Counted from the stretch's first letter, positions 45,501-57,137 are shown. The stretch is DNA of 64,000 nucleotides from Taxillus chinensis (GCA_023512835.1 CM042090.1:54113365-54177364); one strand, 5' to 3'. Notes: a model not told the origin generated them from the sequence alone. A program made the numbers and translations.

Positions 45501-45928
45501 TTGTAATACTTAGTTAGGATTATTCTTTGGTTTGTAGATACTTTAATTTTTAATATCTCTCTTAGACATTTTAAGCAATTTGATTTAATTTAATTTTTAA
45601 CAAATAAATTAGAAAAATGAAAAAAGGGGGTAGAAATTCTAAGTCCATGAAAATAAAGTTAACTGTAAATAAGCAAAAGTTAAAATAAATTAGAAACCTC
45701 TAAAATCTTAAGATAGGTACTGAAAGGGCGTTGCGGGGATGTTAATCCTTCCCTGCACGTAACAAACTCCCGAACTTAGCTCTAGTGACATAGATTATTT
45801 TAGGTGACCAACTGCACCCCAAAAACAGTTGGTGGCGACTCTGTTTTTTTCATCACCATTCGGGTGAAGGGCGGGAGAACCGCATCCCCAAAAGTGGGTT
45901 TCCTTCCGGACGAAAACTGGTGATGACA
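42582..45928 (+). repeat. Element 3 3' LTR (3347 bp)
   Basis: Pairs with 33335-36712; the TATA-like box is at 43669-43682. Ends TGATGACA, followed by the AGATG duplication. Confidence 0.94.
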
Positions 45929-45933
45929 AGATG

Positions 45934-46817
45934 TAGTATCAGATTCACAGTCTCCATTGTGTTTAACGCAGAAAAGAAGGCAATTCCAGTGGCTTCATTG
46001 AATCTTCGAGATTCCCATGTGGTAATACATATAAATGAGAATCCACAGTCTCCATTGTGTTTGTTTTCTTTTAATGGTTTCCAACCTGGTAATGCACTCC
46101 TTAGGTTTGTTTTTCAATATGTAATACTCAGTCTTTAATATACCATTTGCCTTGTCCTTTACTTTTGTTCTTTGTACATTTTGTTCCTTCAACAACTTCC
46201 CTGTATGTTATAGTATACATAACTAAATATTTAGAAGATTCGAGATTTCAGGAATGCTCAAATACCTTTTTCTTTACAAGAAAGAAGGGTTAGATGTCAA
46301 CAGTGATCGTAAAGGCTTGTTACTATAAACGTTGGTATTTAACTGGATAAGAGTTTTATTTTTATTTTCTTTCAAAAACTACAAATTTTCTGCTTGTGGA
46401 TTGAGCATGTGTTATGATTTTTAGAAATATTTCTTTCTTTCTTTCAGATTTATTCAAATACAGATGATAAAATGCTGTTTTTGTTGCCTAATTTGATTCC
46501 AGATGATTAACTAGGTTTTGAGAGAGTAGTTCACGTCTCTTTTATAAATGATCTGTTTTCCAAGTTTTGGTTGTGGGTAGATTTAGGGCTTCACTATGAT
46601 TATGTTCTTTAGAGCATGGCTTGCTGCTGGCTCATATGATGGCCAAATCTACTTCAAAGGACGTTTACCATGGCTATAGTATACCTATTTCATAAGTTAT
46701 TAGTAGCTCCTGCATTGTTTCTTAAAAATCTTTGTTTAAGCTTTGTCCTGGTTGCTGCTGAACTTCATTATGGTTTTGATTTCGTTTTCTTAAATATTTA
46801 TTGGGCCTTGTATATAG
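45934..46817 (+). other. Host DNA between element 3 and the SIZ1-like exons
   Basis: AT-rich and intron-like, with no domain I recognise. A possible short exon (AGATG then TAGTATCAGATTCACAG, ending before a CATGTGGTAATAC donor at 46020) spans the element 3 insertion point. CCACAGTCTCCATTGTGTTT recurs within 100 bases (45945-45965 and 46044-46063). Confidence 0.4.
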
Positions 46818-47256
46818 TATCCATGATGTGGCCAAAGAAAATGGCAGTTGAAAAAGGAAGAAGTAGCAAAATTAATTGATGATATTTACAGGTTTGTACA
46901 CCGTATCTATTAACTGCATAATTTAATAATATGTCCCAATATATTTTTTGTTTTTGCTTTAGATTTCGATATTTAATCATTTTTTGACTATTTTCTCGTG
47001 TGTTTACTGTTCAATCAAATATGTTGAATTTCAATTTTATTCATTTTCTTTCATTATAGTGCCAATTGGACCAATCAAATTTTGTTGTCATCTCTAGGAA
47101 AATTTGGGTGTCGGGAGCCCCTGATTTTGAAACAAACGGACAGTCACTGGTTTTCCAGATGGCAGTAAGACGATACCCAAAGAAGAAATTGATGATTCCA
47201 TTAAGAAGATTCGTTGCCCTTGTGGTGTTACATTGGATACGGAGGCCATAGTTCAG
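46818..47256 (+). pseudogene. SIZ1-like SUMO E3 ligase fragment, two exons with frameshifts
   Basis: SIZ1/PIAS proteins attach SUMO to nuclear targets. Exon 46818-46891 reads SMMWPKKMAV then, after one extra base, KEEVAKLIDDIYR, matching the linker after the SAP domain of plant SIZ1. A GT donor follows at 46892. Exon 47098-47256 reads KIWVSGAPDFETNGQSLV, then after a frame change PKEEIDDSIKKIRCPCG and VTLDTEAIVQ, the start of the SIZ1 PHD finger (IRCxCGxxLxTxxxxQ), ending at a GTAAAAG donor. Splice phases join as Y-R-K. The intron that follows holds element 4. Two frame changes within about 230 coding bases point to a pseudogene or captured fragment. Recognition is by motif only. Confidence 0.68.
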
Positions 47257-47283
47257 GTAAAAGCTACAAATTAGATATGTTCT

Positions 47284-48507
47284 TGTTGGTCCCTAAGAGC
47301 CTAGAGAGGGGTGAATAAGCTCAAATCAAAACTCTTTTCTCTCACAGTTATAGCATAATCTGGTTAAAAGGAGTAAAATCAGTACAAAAGATAACCAGAT
47401 AGTGGAAGTATTTTGCTTTATTATTTGAAGATAATTACAACAAAATAAGCAGCAATTACAGCTGATTACAACAACACTCAATTTTTCAGTTACACACACT
47501 GGCGTTTATAATCTCTATGAGCTCACACGCGTATCAGTTCTTCCTTTTGTATATATGCACGCTTTTGTAAGTGTACAACACTGCAGATATATATATAGAC
47601 ATCCTAGGAATCTAACTTGGAATTGTATTTTCTGAGCACTGTGTAAACATTAAGTTCTTCTCGGAAAATGCTTCTGCTATAACTGCTTTGGATGTGGAGC
47701 TCAAAATATTGGAAGCATAAGTGAATTGAATTACTTCGCTTGATTCCAAATGCATTTGGGACTGCATCCACAACTCCGAGTGCTCCACGTGTAAGACAGT
47801 TTAGATCTTCAATGAGTTTGTCTTACATCAGAACACAGCGAGCTGATATCATAAATGCGGTATGAATAAGTTGAAGTAGCCTCTCTTTAGTCTGGTGTAG
47901 ATTTCCTTACTCCGTATTAACGAGGCTTGGATCCTTACTCCGTGTCAGTTGTTACTTACTCCGTGTATATGAAGTCCTGAAATCCTTATTCCGTGTCAGC
48001 GCTTCCTTACTCCGCATGAGGTAGATATGCGGAATCCTTATTCCGCATCAGTGCTTCCTTACTCTGTGTGAGTTCCTTACTCCGCTTGAGTAATGATTCG
48101 GATTCCTTATTCCGCATCAGTTGTCCTTACTCTGCATCAGTCATTTCTTACTCCGCAATAAATCTCTCTTACTCCGTACGGGGTGTAGACTCGGATTCTC
48201 ATTCAACATAAAGTGACTTAGTCCAATCAACAATAAATGCGCGGATTCCTTAGTCATTTTGTCGAGTGATTAGTCCGTACGGAGAGTCCTTACTCTGGTT
48301 GAAAACTTGGTTATTTACCAAGTGTTTGACGACACTCATGATAATCCGAATCAGGATTATATATCCTGTCCTTTGCTTTGCTCTTACAGAAGTAGGTCCG
48401 GATTAAAGTTTTATCTTCTGCACAGACTTAGAATAAACATGAAACATCTTAAATCAAATTACATAGGGTTTGATCCGCATCATCCAAATTCTAGGTTTGA
48501 TCCAACA
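47284..48507 (-). repeat. Element 4 3' LTR (1224 bp)
   Basis: Matches 58714 onward. TATATATATATC-type TATA box (minus strand) near 47586-47599. A degenerate array of CCTTACTCCGC/CCTTATTCCGC words fills about 47910-48300. Confidence 0.93.
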
Positions 48508-48521
48508 ATCTCCCCCAATAT
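48508..48521 (-). promoter_or_regulatory. Element 4 polypurine tract
   Basis: On the minus strand ATTGGGGGAGAT abuts the LTR start TGTTGGATC. Similar GGGGGAG runs recur upstream at about 52375 and 52492. Confidence 0.8.
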
Positions 48522-48651
48522 GGATATGCCAAACCCTTTGTAATCTGATCCAGTTAGGCAGCAAGATATACACAAAGATAAGGATAAACAAAAGAAATTT
48601 CCACTATGTCAGCAACCGTAATACAAAGTAAGCCTTAGTACAAAAGTTATA

Positions 48652-51423
48652 CTAAGAATTGTAAGGCTTACTGTACTTGAAGATTTTAGTTGCTGCCTGC
48701 TCCCTTAGCCGCTTAGGATGTTCTTTAGTGCACAAGAAAAAATAATTCCAGTTGGGATCATACTTCAAAAGGTGCCTAATAAAGTAGCAAACATAGGCTC
48801 CACAGCTTTCTCCGTCAGGTTGTTGGGGAACTTCTCCTTTGCTCAGAATTGTCGAATTGAGAAGAGCATTGGGAGGCAGAGGAGGTTGGCCAATTGATTC
48901 GAAGAGTCCATTTTGTCTGACAGCATCTGACAAAGTCCGGAGCAGTGGTCCAAGTTGGCTTCTCCTCATCTGATGTCCCACAACCTGATGAGAGTCATGC
49001 AGAACAACTCTCCTGTCCTTGATGGAGAAGACTGCGAGCATGTAATGAGGAGTGCTGATCCTGTATAAAATGAGAACAGTTGTAAGATCTTTCCATGGCT
49101 TACTGTTCTTAGCTGTTCCATTGATGAGGGTCTGAAGGAAGTCCATTTCAGGAAGGTAGTGATCAAGCCAGCAAGGTAAGATATCGATTAGATGCTCTTC
49201 TTGATATAAGGTGGGGAACAACCTCATCTCTTCCTTCACCGCCAAGGTGAAGTTGCCAATGTCCTCAGTGGAGAACTGTCCTTTCTCCGACAGTAGGGTG
49301 CCTATGTATTCAGGGGAGAAAGGGAACAAAGATGACAAAAACCTTTTTGGGGTAGAGGGAGTAGCACTCGTATATGCTAACATGGCTGCATGTACACGCC
49401 CATTTGTATCATATGGGTCCAGTTCCGCGTATGATGGGAGAAATGTGACTTGCGGAGCCTGAGCAGATGAGGAGGGTGCTGTAGTGGAGGAGCTGGGACG
49501 GCCAGAAAGAGCTGGAGCAGCACTGGACGGTCCAGAGAATAGGGTTGCATTTGGGAACCGGGAGGCCCGGAGGAAGAGTAAGTGCAGGTCTTCGACTTGG
49601 AATGTCGGTAGTATCCGGAGCAGTAGTGGAAGGGGATGGATCAGATGGGGCATTCTCCCCCTGTTTGGTAGATCAGCGAGGAGGGCGAGAGTGACGACCC
49701 ACAACCTGAGTCAGATCCCGGACGGAAGTGGAGAGGCCCAAAAGAGATTGGGCAATAAGGTCCAACTTCCGATCCAGTGAGAGAGAGGAGTTGGAGAGAA
49801 CGGAAAGGATCTTGGTCTTGATTTCATCAACTTTATCAGCAATAACCTGGGCCCGGGAGCGATTGTCCTCCCCAATACGATCTAGCTGAGCAGAGACCGC
49901 AGCTTCAGACAGGATTGTGGCAAAGGAGGGACGCCTAAGGCCAGAGGTAGGAGCCTTTGAGGACTCCCCCGCATGTAGAGGTGCAGGAGTGCGTAGGGCG
50001 GAGGAGTCAGCAAGTGGAGAGAACGATGAGGGAACAGCAGTAGCAGCAGGTGTAGCGGAGCCACTCTGACCGGAGAGGTCAATGAGGGGAATGTCCGCAG
50101 GAGAGGAGGGACCAGCCTCAGCAGGGATAGGAGTCCGTGCATCGTGAGCAAGTCCGGAAGAGGCAGCAGTAGTTGGAGGTGCAGCCTGAAGCAGAGACGG
50201 TGTTAGAAAACCGTGGTCAGAGTTCTAAATAATCATAGCTTCCGGGGTTTGGGTATGTTTGGGTTAATACACTCGGAGAGCAGATTCAGGGATGTCGGCA
50301 GTGTGAGCTAGACTGAAACGGAGCTAGTAGTTAGTCAGAATGTCGGTGGGAAGATGGTCGAGGTAGTCTTGAGGGTCAACAATGCGTGCTGGAGAGGCAG
50401 CTGTAGGAGAGGTAGGAATGTCGGCGATGACAGCAACAGTCACCGGAGAGCTGGGTGCGGGAGCACCAACAACAGCATCGGCAGCAGCAACAGGAGGGAT
50501 AACAGCAGGGGCATCATCAGGAGGGGTTGAAGAAACAGTGTCATGGGGAAGCGGCTGAGAGGGCCTTGCAGCATCAGAAGGAGCAGCACGAACGATGTGC
50601 TGCGAACTGCGGGAGCGTGCTGGAGTGGCAACGAACCGGTTGCATGAAGACCAGTGGGTGGAGCTTACCTCATGACCCGAGCTGGGGGCGGGGTCACTAA
50701 CGGAACTATCTTGATGTTCTGATATAACAACTCGTGCACGAGAGACAGGAGGACGGCGGACAGTGAGCGTCCCATCGGAGGTGAGATGACGAAAGTAAAA
50801 ATTCTGCGGGAAGGGAATCTTCAACTAGTCCTAGAAGTGCTCGGGGCGTAGATGTCTGAAAAGTTGTGAGAGAATCCGTCCGAAAGACGAATTTCGTTTG
50901 CCATTCCGCATAACCCGAAAGAGAAAATCACCCCGTCTAGAGGTAATTGCTCAAAGACCACGTATCTCGCCAGGAGCAAATCGTACGGGACTGAGTCAAG
51001 AGCCGTAGAGCGAGCCAGTAAGCATCGACTGAGTATGGTGCCCATACAGCGATATGGGCCTTAAAAAGACTTCAGCTTGTATTCCTTCACTTTAGAGGGA
51101 CATCCCATGGCAGTAGCCATGGTTTGAGCGCTCGGCCGGTAATCACTGCCGCTTGGGAAATGGAAGGCGTCACGGATCACTTGAGGAGTGATCTTAATGG
51201 GTTTACCTCAGATAGAGACAATCAACTGGTCACTGGATTCGAAGTGCTCATAGAAAGAGCGGACGTCTGAGATGAGAAGATCAACAGGGGCAGAGACGAT
51301 GTCGAAGAGACCACTAGAGGCTAGCAAGGAGCGAACCTCGTCAAGCCAGGCAGGAGGGTCACAAATGCCGGCCCAATCGACAAGATGGCCAGGAACAACG
51401 CCGTAGAGAGTGGGAGATGCCAT
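48652..51423 (-). pseudogene. Element 4 ORF3: plant-transposon domain, linker, Ulp1-like (C48) protease
   Basis: The start is ATG 51423 (MASPTLYGVV). The N-terminal domain has RSFYEHFESSDQLIVSI, then after a TGA at 51208 GKPIKITPQVIRDAFHFPSG, the same pattern as VRITPEIIRHCFSLP in element 2 ORF3. A Ser/Pro/Ala-rich linker and a coiled-coil-like stretch (SRAQVIADKVDEIKTKILSV) follow. The C-terminal Ulp1-like domain has HYMLAVFSIKDRRVVLHDS (His, Asp) and VPQQPDGESCGAYVCYFIRH (Gln, Cys): the triad is intact. It ends at 48652. Stops at 51208 and near 51064 and frame changes near 50822, 50150-50320 and 49560 break it. It takes the place of the env-like ORF known in SIRE elements. Confidence 0.75.
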
Positions 51424-52982
51424 TGGAATTGGAAGATTGAAGGAGAAGGAAGGGGAGGTCTTTGGTGAATAGAGAACGACGAGTAAACTGATGATGTGGC
51501 GGCCGTGCTAACCATTCAATAATGGCAGCTGTATTCATACTGCCGAATTTTGAAAAGTCAAATTACCGGGCTTGAGACATGTATTTAATGAACCATCATA
51601 ATTCCTCCTCAAAAAGATGCGATGTAAGATAATCACTTGGTTTATCGCGAATTTAGAATTCCAAGAGTTAGGAGGAATTAAACCGACTCTCATTCGGGCT
51701 TGATATTGTCCGTGTGAACCATATCCGGATGATAGACTGACTGTCCGTAGAAGCTGAGTGCTGATAAAGAATGATTCCTTTGCTGTCTTGGTGTCGAGGA
51801 AGTAAGAAGTACCACAACACTTCAAATCCGAGACATCGAAACAAGATAGAGCAATGAAGTGCAAAGAGAATCTGAACCTGTAGCTGGAAAAATAAACTAA
51901 AGAAGCAGTAGACTAACAGGTTGAGTTAGTACGGATATGGATCAAATAGTCTAAGTGAGAGCATCATAATTCGAACTAAAAAGAGACAGAACTTATGGAT
52001 ATGTAAGAAGAGTAACAAGACACATACATGTGAATTATGATCAAATTACTGAAGAAAATGCATATGACAACTGATAAACACATAAGTTCATGTAGGTCAA
52101 CATAGCGAAACCTTCATACTAACAGTGATAGCTAAGATGAATTAAAAAAAAATGATTTTCCAACTTAGGATTCATGAGTGTGACGGTAGGAATGAACACA
52201 TGTCGAAAGCAAGCAAATGATTATCTGATTAAAATGTATGGTTGAAGGAAGAAAAAAAACATCCTTGCATGCCACATATCTGATTTAACAATGCATGTCC
52301 AGGTAGATCCAGAAGTGATAGTTTAGAGGAAGGAGCATCCGAGACATATCAGGGGAGTATTACAAAGATTTCTCCCCCTTAGATCATGCGATCCTTTCAG
52401 TGATCGACTCCCCCTCAGATAAACAGCCAGGAAAGAGGTCACGAGACATATACGAGAGGTATTACTTGGATAATGAATAAAGCATTTTCTCCCCCATAGA
52501 TCATGCGATCCTCTTGATGGCATTACCTGTTAAAAAAAATCGAGATCTTGAAACATCACTGTCTATCCATTAGGAAACTACACTTCAAGAGCTAATCAGA
52601 CTGCGATTGTGAGTACCATCACCAAGCATTCTGAGCTAACCCATTTCATTTCTTCAACCAAACAAGTTAATAGAGCGATCAATATGTAGCAGCATTCGTC
52701 ATGTGGTGATAAGTGAAGATTAGAATCATGAAATCCTAAAGAGGTTATTCATATCTGTTTTAATTATGTCAGCTTAAACGACTTCAGTCGGGAAAAGCAA
52801 GCATCCTCCCATGAAAAAACTTTGATATTTATCAGACACATAGGACATGTTAAGCAATAAGTATGATCAAAAATTAACTTCGGTATGAATCTATTACTTT
52901 CAATAAAAGCACAATGCATGTTCTGAAAGAAGATATACTGTTGAGTGATTTAAGTGAAGCTATGCAGAAAAGTCAAGCATAC
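51424..52982 (-). other. Element 4 spacer between pol and ORF3
   Basis: About 1.5 kb without coding match. It holds two copies of GATCGCATGATCTA(A/T)GGGGGAG on the minus strand (52372-52393, 52490-52512), resembling internal polypurine tracts. I see no clear TATA box before ORF3, so expression by splicing is equally possible. Confidence 0.6.
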
Positions 52983-55900
52983 CTAATCGGAAAAGTAATT
53001 CAAAAAATCTTGCATCGGGTAGGGCTTTGTAAGTATGTCTGCCAGTTGATCTTCAGTAGCAACATGTTCTAGTGATATGTGCTTTTTGAGAACATGGTCT
53101 CGAATGAAGTGATACCTTACCTCAATGAGCTTCGTCTTTGGGTGCATGACAGGATTGTTGCTGATAGCAATTGCACTGGTGTTGTCGCAGTAGAGTGGAA
53201 TAGATGTCATGTTGAAACCGTAGTCAGTAAGTTGACTTTGCATCTAGAGTAGCTGCACAAGAACTCCCAAAGAGCTATATATTCGCCTCAAGCAGTAGAG
53301 GTTGATACGGAATTCGTTCCTTCTCGAACCATGAAATTAATCTATTTCCAAGAAACGACACGTACCACTTGTGCTTTTCCTGTCGATGCGACACCCAGCA
53401 AAATCAGCATCAGAATATCTGGATAAGGTGAAGTTGGACTCCTTTGGGTACCAAAGTCCCAAATTCACAGTCCCTTTAAGATATCTTAATATCCGTTTGA
53501 CATGAAGCATATGTGACTCTTTGGGATTCGCCTGATATCTTGCACAGATACATGTTGCAAACATAATGTCTGGGCGACTTGCTATAAGATACAACAAGGA
53601 TCCTATCATCCCTCTGTATTCAGTCACATTTACTGATTTGCCATCCACATCAGGGTCTAACTTGGCACTGACTGGCATTGGAGTCTTGACGGGAGATGAA
53701 CCTTCCATACCCAACTTCTTAATAAGATCACGTGTGTACTTAGATTGATTAATGAAGATACCTTCCTTCAATTGTTTAACTTCTATTCCAAGGAAGTAGG
53801 ACAGTTCTCCCATCATGCTCATCTTAAACTTGCCAGTCATCAACTTTGCAAACTTTTCACAAAGCTTCGGATTTGTTAATCCGAAAATGATATCATCCAC
53901 ATATATCTGTACGATCAGAGTATGTCCTTTCTCTTTTCGTAGAAATAAAGTGGTGTCTATCTTCCCTTTTTGAAAGTTATGAGCAAGTAGGAATTCTGAC
54001 AGTGTGTCGTACCAGGCTCTTGGAGCTTGCTTCAAACCATACAAGGCTTTCCGAAGCTTGTAGACTAGATATCCTGCCTTAGGTTCAATGAAACCGGGAG
54101 GTTGTTCAATGTACACCTCCTCTTGAAGATCTCCATTCAGAAATGCGCTTTTGACGTCCATTTGATAAACTATGAAGTTTTCATATGAAGCATACGCCAG
54201 AAACATTCTGATTGCCTCAAGTCTTGCTACCAGAGCAAAGGTCTCGTCATAGTCTATTCCTTCTTCTTGACGATATCCTTTGGCTACTAGTCTGGCTTTG
54301 TTCTGGATTACTATTCCATCCCTATCAAGCTTGTTCCGGAACACCCATTTAACTCCAATGACTTGCTGAGACTTAGGCCTCGGTACTAGTGTCCACACAT
54401 CATTTCTCTTAAATTGATTTAGCTCTTCTTGCATGGCTTCTATCCAGTTCAAATCCTGAAGAGCTTCATCTACCACCTTTGGTTCTATTTGAGATAGAAA
54501 ACATGAGTAAAGACAAATATTGGAGGTGGCTGCTCTTGTTCTTACACCAACAGTAGGATCACCAATCACTTGATCTGAGACATGGTTTCGAGTCCACCTG
54601 TAATTCTGTGCATGTGATGGTTGATCTTGAATAATTTGAAGCTCTACCAGATTAGGTGGTTCATGTATATCCGCTGGTTGAGCTTCTTCCGGACCAGATG
54701 TTTCCATATTGGTAAGTACGGTAGAACTAAGTGGTTCTTCAACATTGTTGCTTTCAGTGTTAACTGGTCCGGACGGACTTGAAGGTACTCCGGAATTTTG
54801 AATATCCGTAGGAGCATGTCTGGAGTTTAATGGTAGTCCTGAGTCCGATTCATCCGTAGCATCATCCATATCATTTCTTTGTGCTTCGCTGGTGCCACGT
54901 GATTGGTCAGTATGTGTAACAGGAACATTCATAAACTTTGAATAGTCAATGTTATTGTCCTGAACTTGTACATTAGAACTTAAAGAAGCAACTTTTGACC
55001 AATCAACATTAGTTTCATCAAATGTCACAAGGATAGATTCTTCAACTTTAAAAAGTTTTCTATTGAAGACCCGACAAGCCTTGCTATGTAATGAGTACCT
55101 GACAAAAATCCCATCATCAGATTTTGGTTCAAATTTATTTCGGGATTCTTTGTCGTTGTTCAATATATATCAAGTACACCCAAAAGCTCTGAAATGTGAA
55201 ATTGAAGGCTTTCGTCCTCTCCACATCTCATAGGGTGTTTTCATGGTAGATTTATTTATTAGAGTTCTGTTCTGAACATAGCAGGCAGTTGATACAGCTT
55301 CAGCCCATAGACTGAGAGGAAGCTTTGCCCCTGCTAACATAGATCTGCCAGCCTCGACTAAAGTGCGATTTTTGCGCTTAGCTACCCCATTTTGTTGTGG
55401 AGTTTTGGGCGCAGAGAAGTCATGCTGAATGCCCTGTTCAGAACAATATGATCTCATATCTGAAAAATCAAATTCTGTACCATGATCACTCCTGATGCAC
55501 TTTATGCTCAATCCTTGTGAATTGCTTATCCAGTTGAAAAGATCTACTAGATGCTCAAAGGTTTGATCCTTAGATTTCAAGAACATCACCCATATGTACC
55601 TGGTGAAATCATCGATAACCACAAGGGTATATCTCGCACCAGCTAGTGAAGGAACAGAAATGGGACCACAGAGGTCCATATGAAGAAGTTGTAGAGGTGC
55701 AGTTATTGAATTAACTAATTTGCTCTTAAAACTATGTTTGGTTTGTTTGCCAAGTTGGCATTCTCGACAGAGAGTGTCTCTGGAGTATTTGTGTTTAGGT
55801 AGACCAGTGGCAAGATCAAGTGACGCTAACTTAGACAAGGTCTTAAAGTTTAAATGTGTGTATCGCTTGTGCCATAGCCAACTTTCTTCATTTGATGCTT

Positions 55901-57137
55901 TAGTGAGGAAGCATACAGGGTCAGAAGAATTATTTCTTAAAATCACTGAGTATATGTCCCCATCTCTTAATCCGGATAACTTAATATCTCCGGATAGGTT
56001 TTCCCTCACTGTATAGGTGTTGGACATAAAAGAGACAGTAAATCCTTTGCCACATAAATTACTGACACTCAGCAAATTATGCTTCAAACCTTCGACTAGT
56101 GCAACTCTAGTGATTGATACACAGCCGTTGGTTAAAGTGCCATACCCGACAGTCTTACCTTTGCTGTTGTCACCGTATGAAACGGATGGACCTCGTTTGT
56201 CATTAACTTCAACAAGCAGAGTCTGATCACCCGTCATATGTTCGGAGCATCCACTATTGAGGATCCACTTGCTTTGATTGATCTTTAACTTCAAGTGATC
56301 CGACAATGCATTCCAGAGATGCTCCTGAAAGACAATAGTTTACACTTTTGGTGCCCAAACTTGTTTCGGGCGGTTAGAAAGAACAGCAGTAGTGTCAACA
56401 GTTCCAGATTTAACTTTGCTAGGACTTTTAGATTTCCGAGTTGACTTTAATTTGTTAGTTTCAGCTGTTTCTTTTACTTGGGTTTTCTTTGGAGAGACAC
56501 TCCTTTGAGATTTAGATTTTGTTTTGCTCGAAGAACCCTTTTTATTAAACTGATCTTTATTGGTACAAACTTCATTACAAAGCCAGTTATCATATAAGCT
56601 CCAACATTCATAGTGATAATGACCTCTTCCCTTACAGATGGAACAAACACTATAATGCGGAGTACAAACAGGGGATACAGGTTTCTTAGATTTTACAGAC
56701 TTTCTACTCTGTTCCCTATGGCCTAGTCCATTACGTTTGGGTGATGCGCTCTTGGCCCTAGATGCGTCAACCTTAGCCTTTCCTTTCTTTTTGGGTGCTA
56801 CAGTTTTGGCTTGAACTGCAGCAGCCTTCCCTTCATCATTAAGTTCGGGTGCTACTGCTTCTGGAAGTGCAGTAACAGCCTCTCTTCCACAGTCATAAAC
56901 TATGGTGCCACCTGAAATGAAACCATCCAATGGTTTAGACGTACTAACAGGATATAAGTTGGTTAGTTTCGGAGTGAAGTCCGGAGGACACTCAGTAGCT
57001 TGAGCATTGGAAGTTGATGGTTCGAAGCCTAGGCCAGGTTTGACTCGAATGTTATCCGGATCAGTCCTAAATGCAGAGGCTATTTCCCTAGATTTTAGCC
57101 ACTTACGATTTATTTCCTTTTTCCTGTTCAAGTTCAT
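52983..57137 (-). pseudogene. pol: Element 4 pol (protease, integrase, RT, RNase H), broken
   Basis: A second CCHC-like knuckle (CSICKGRGHYHYEC) lies near 56650. Protease near 56270-56235 reads WILNSGCSEHMTG, with Asn for the catalytic Asp of DSG. GAG-pre-integrase: LWHKRYTHLNF..CRECQLGK. Integrase: LLHMDLCGP, IRSDHGTEF, then QNGVAKRKNRTL, where Lys replaces the catalytic Glu. [46 protein letters not shown] (intact). RNase [19 protein letters not shown], then frame changes near 53240-53340, resuming with LYCDNTSAIAISNNPV and a stop at 52983. In-frame stops also lie at 56340 and 55170. The enzyme set is dead at two active sites as well as by stops. Confidence 0.9.

Larger units (their letters stand above)
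33335..45928 (+). mobile_element. Element 3: Ogre/Tat-related gag-only LTR retrotransposon, full length (12,594 bp)
   Basis: LTRs 33335-36712 and 42582-45928 start TGTTGGACCCC and end in TGATAACA or TGATGACA. The target duplication AGATG is perfect (33330-33334 and 45929-45933). The primer site TGGCGACTCC.. and the PPT AAAGAGGGGCAGC fit the Ogre/Tat group. Only gag is present; 39342-42581 has no protease, RT or integrase. It therefore depends on a partner for enzymes. Confidence 0.95.

Noticed and set aside
49211..49780. Plus-strand frames 49211-49462 and 49484-49780
   Set aside because: Antisense of the Ulp1-bearing ORF3; no independent start context or domain.
50151..50324. Frame 49882-50151 (minus, Leu/Pro rich) as part of ORF3
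   Set aside because: Another frame over the same bases gives a plausible Ser/Pro/Ala linker and coiled coil continuous with neighbours; this one is a shadow.
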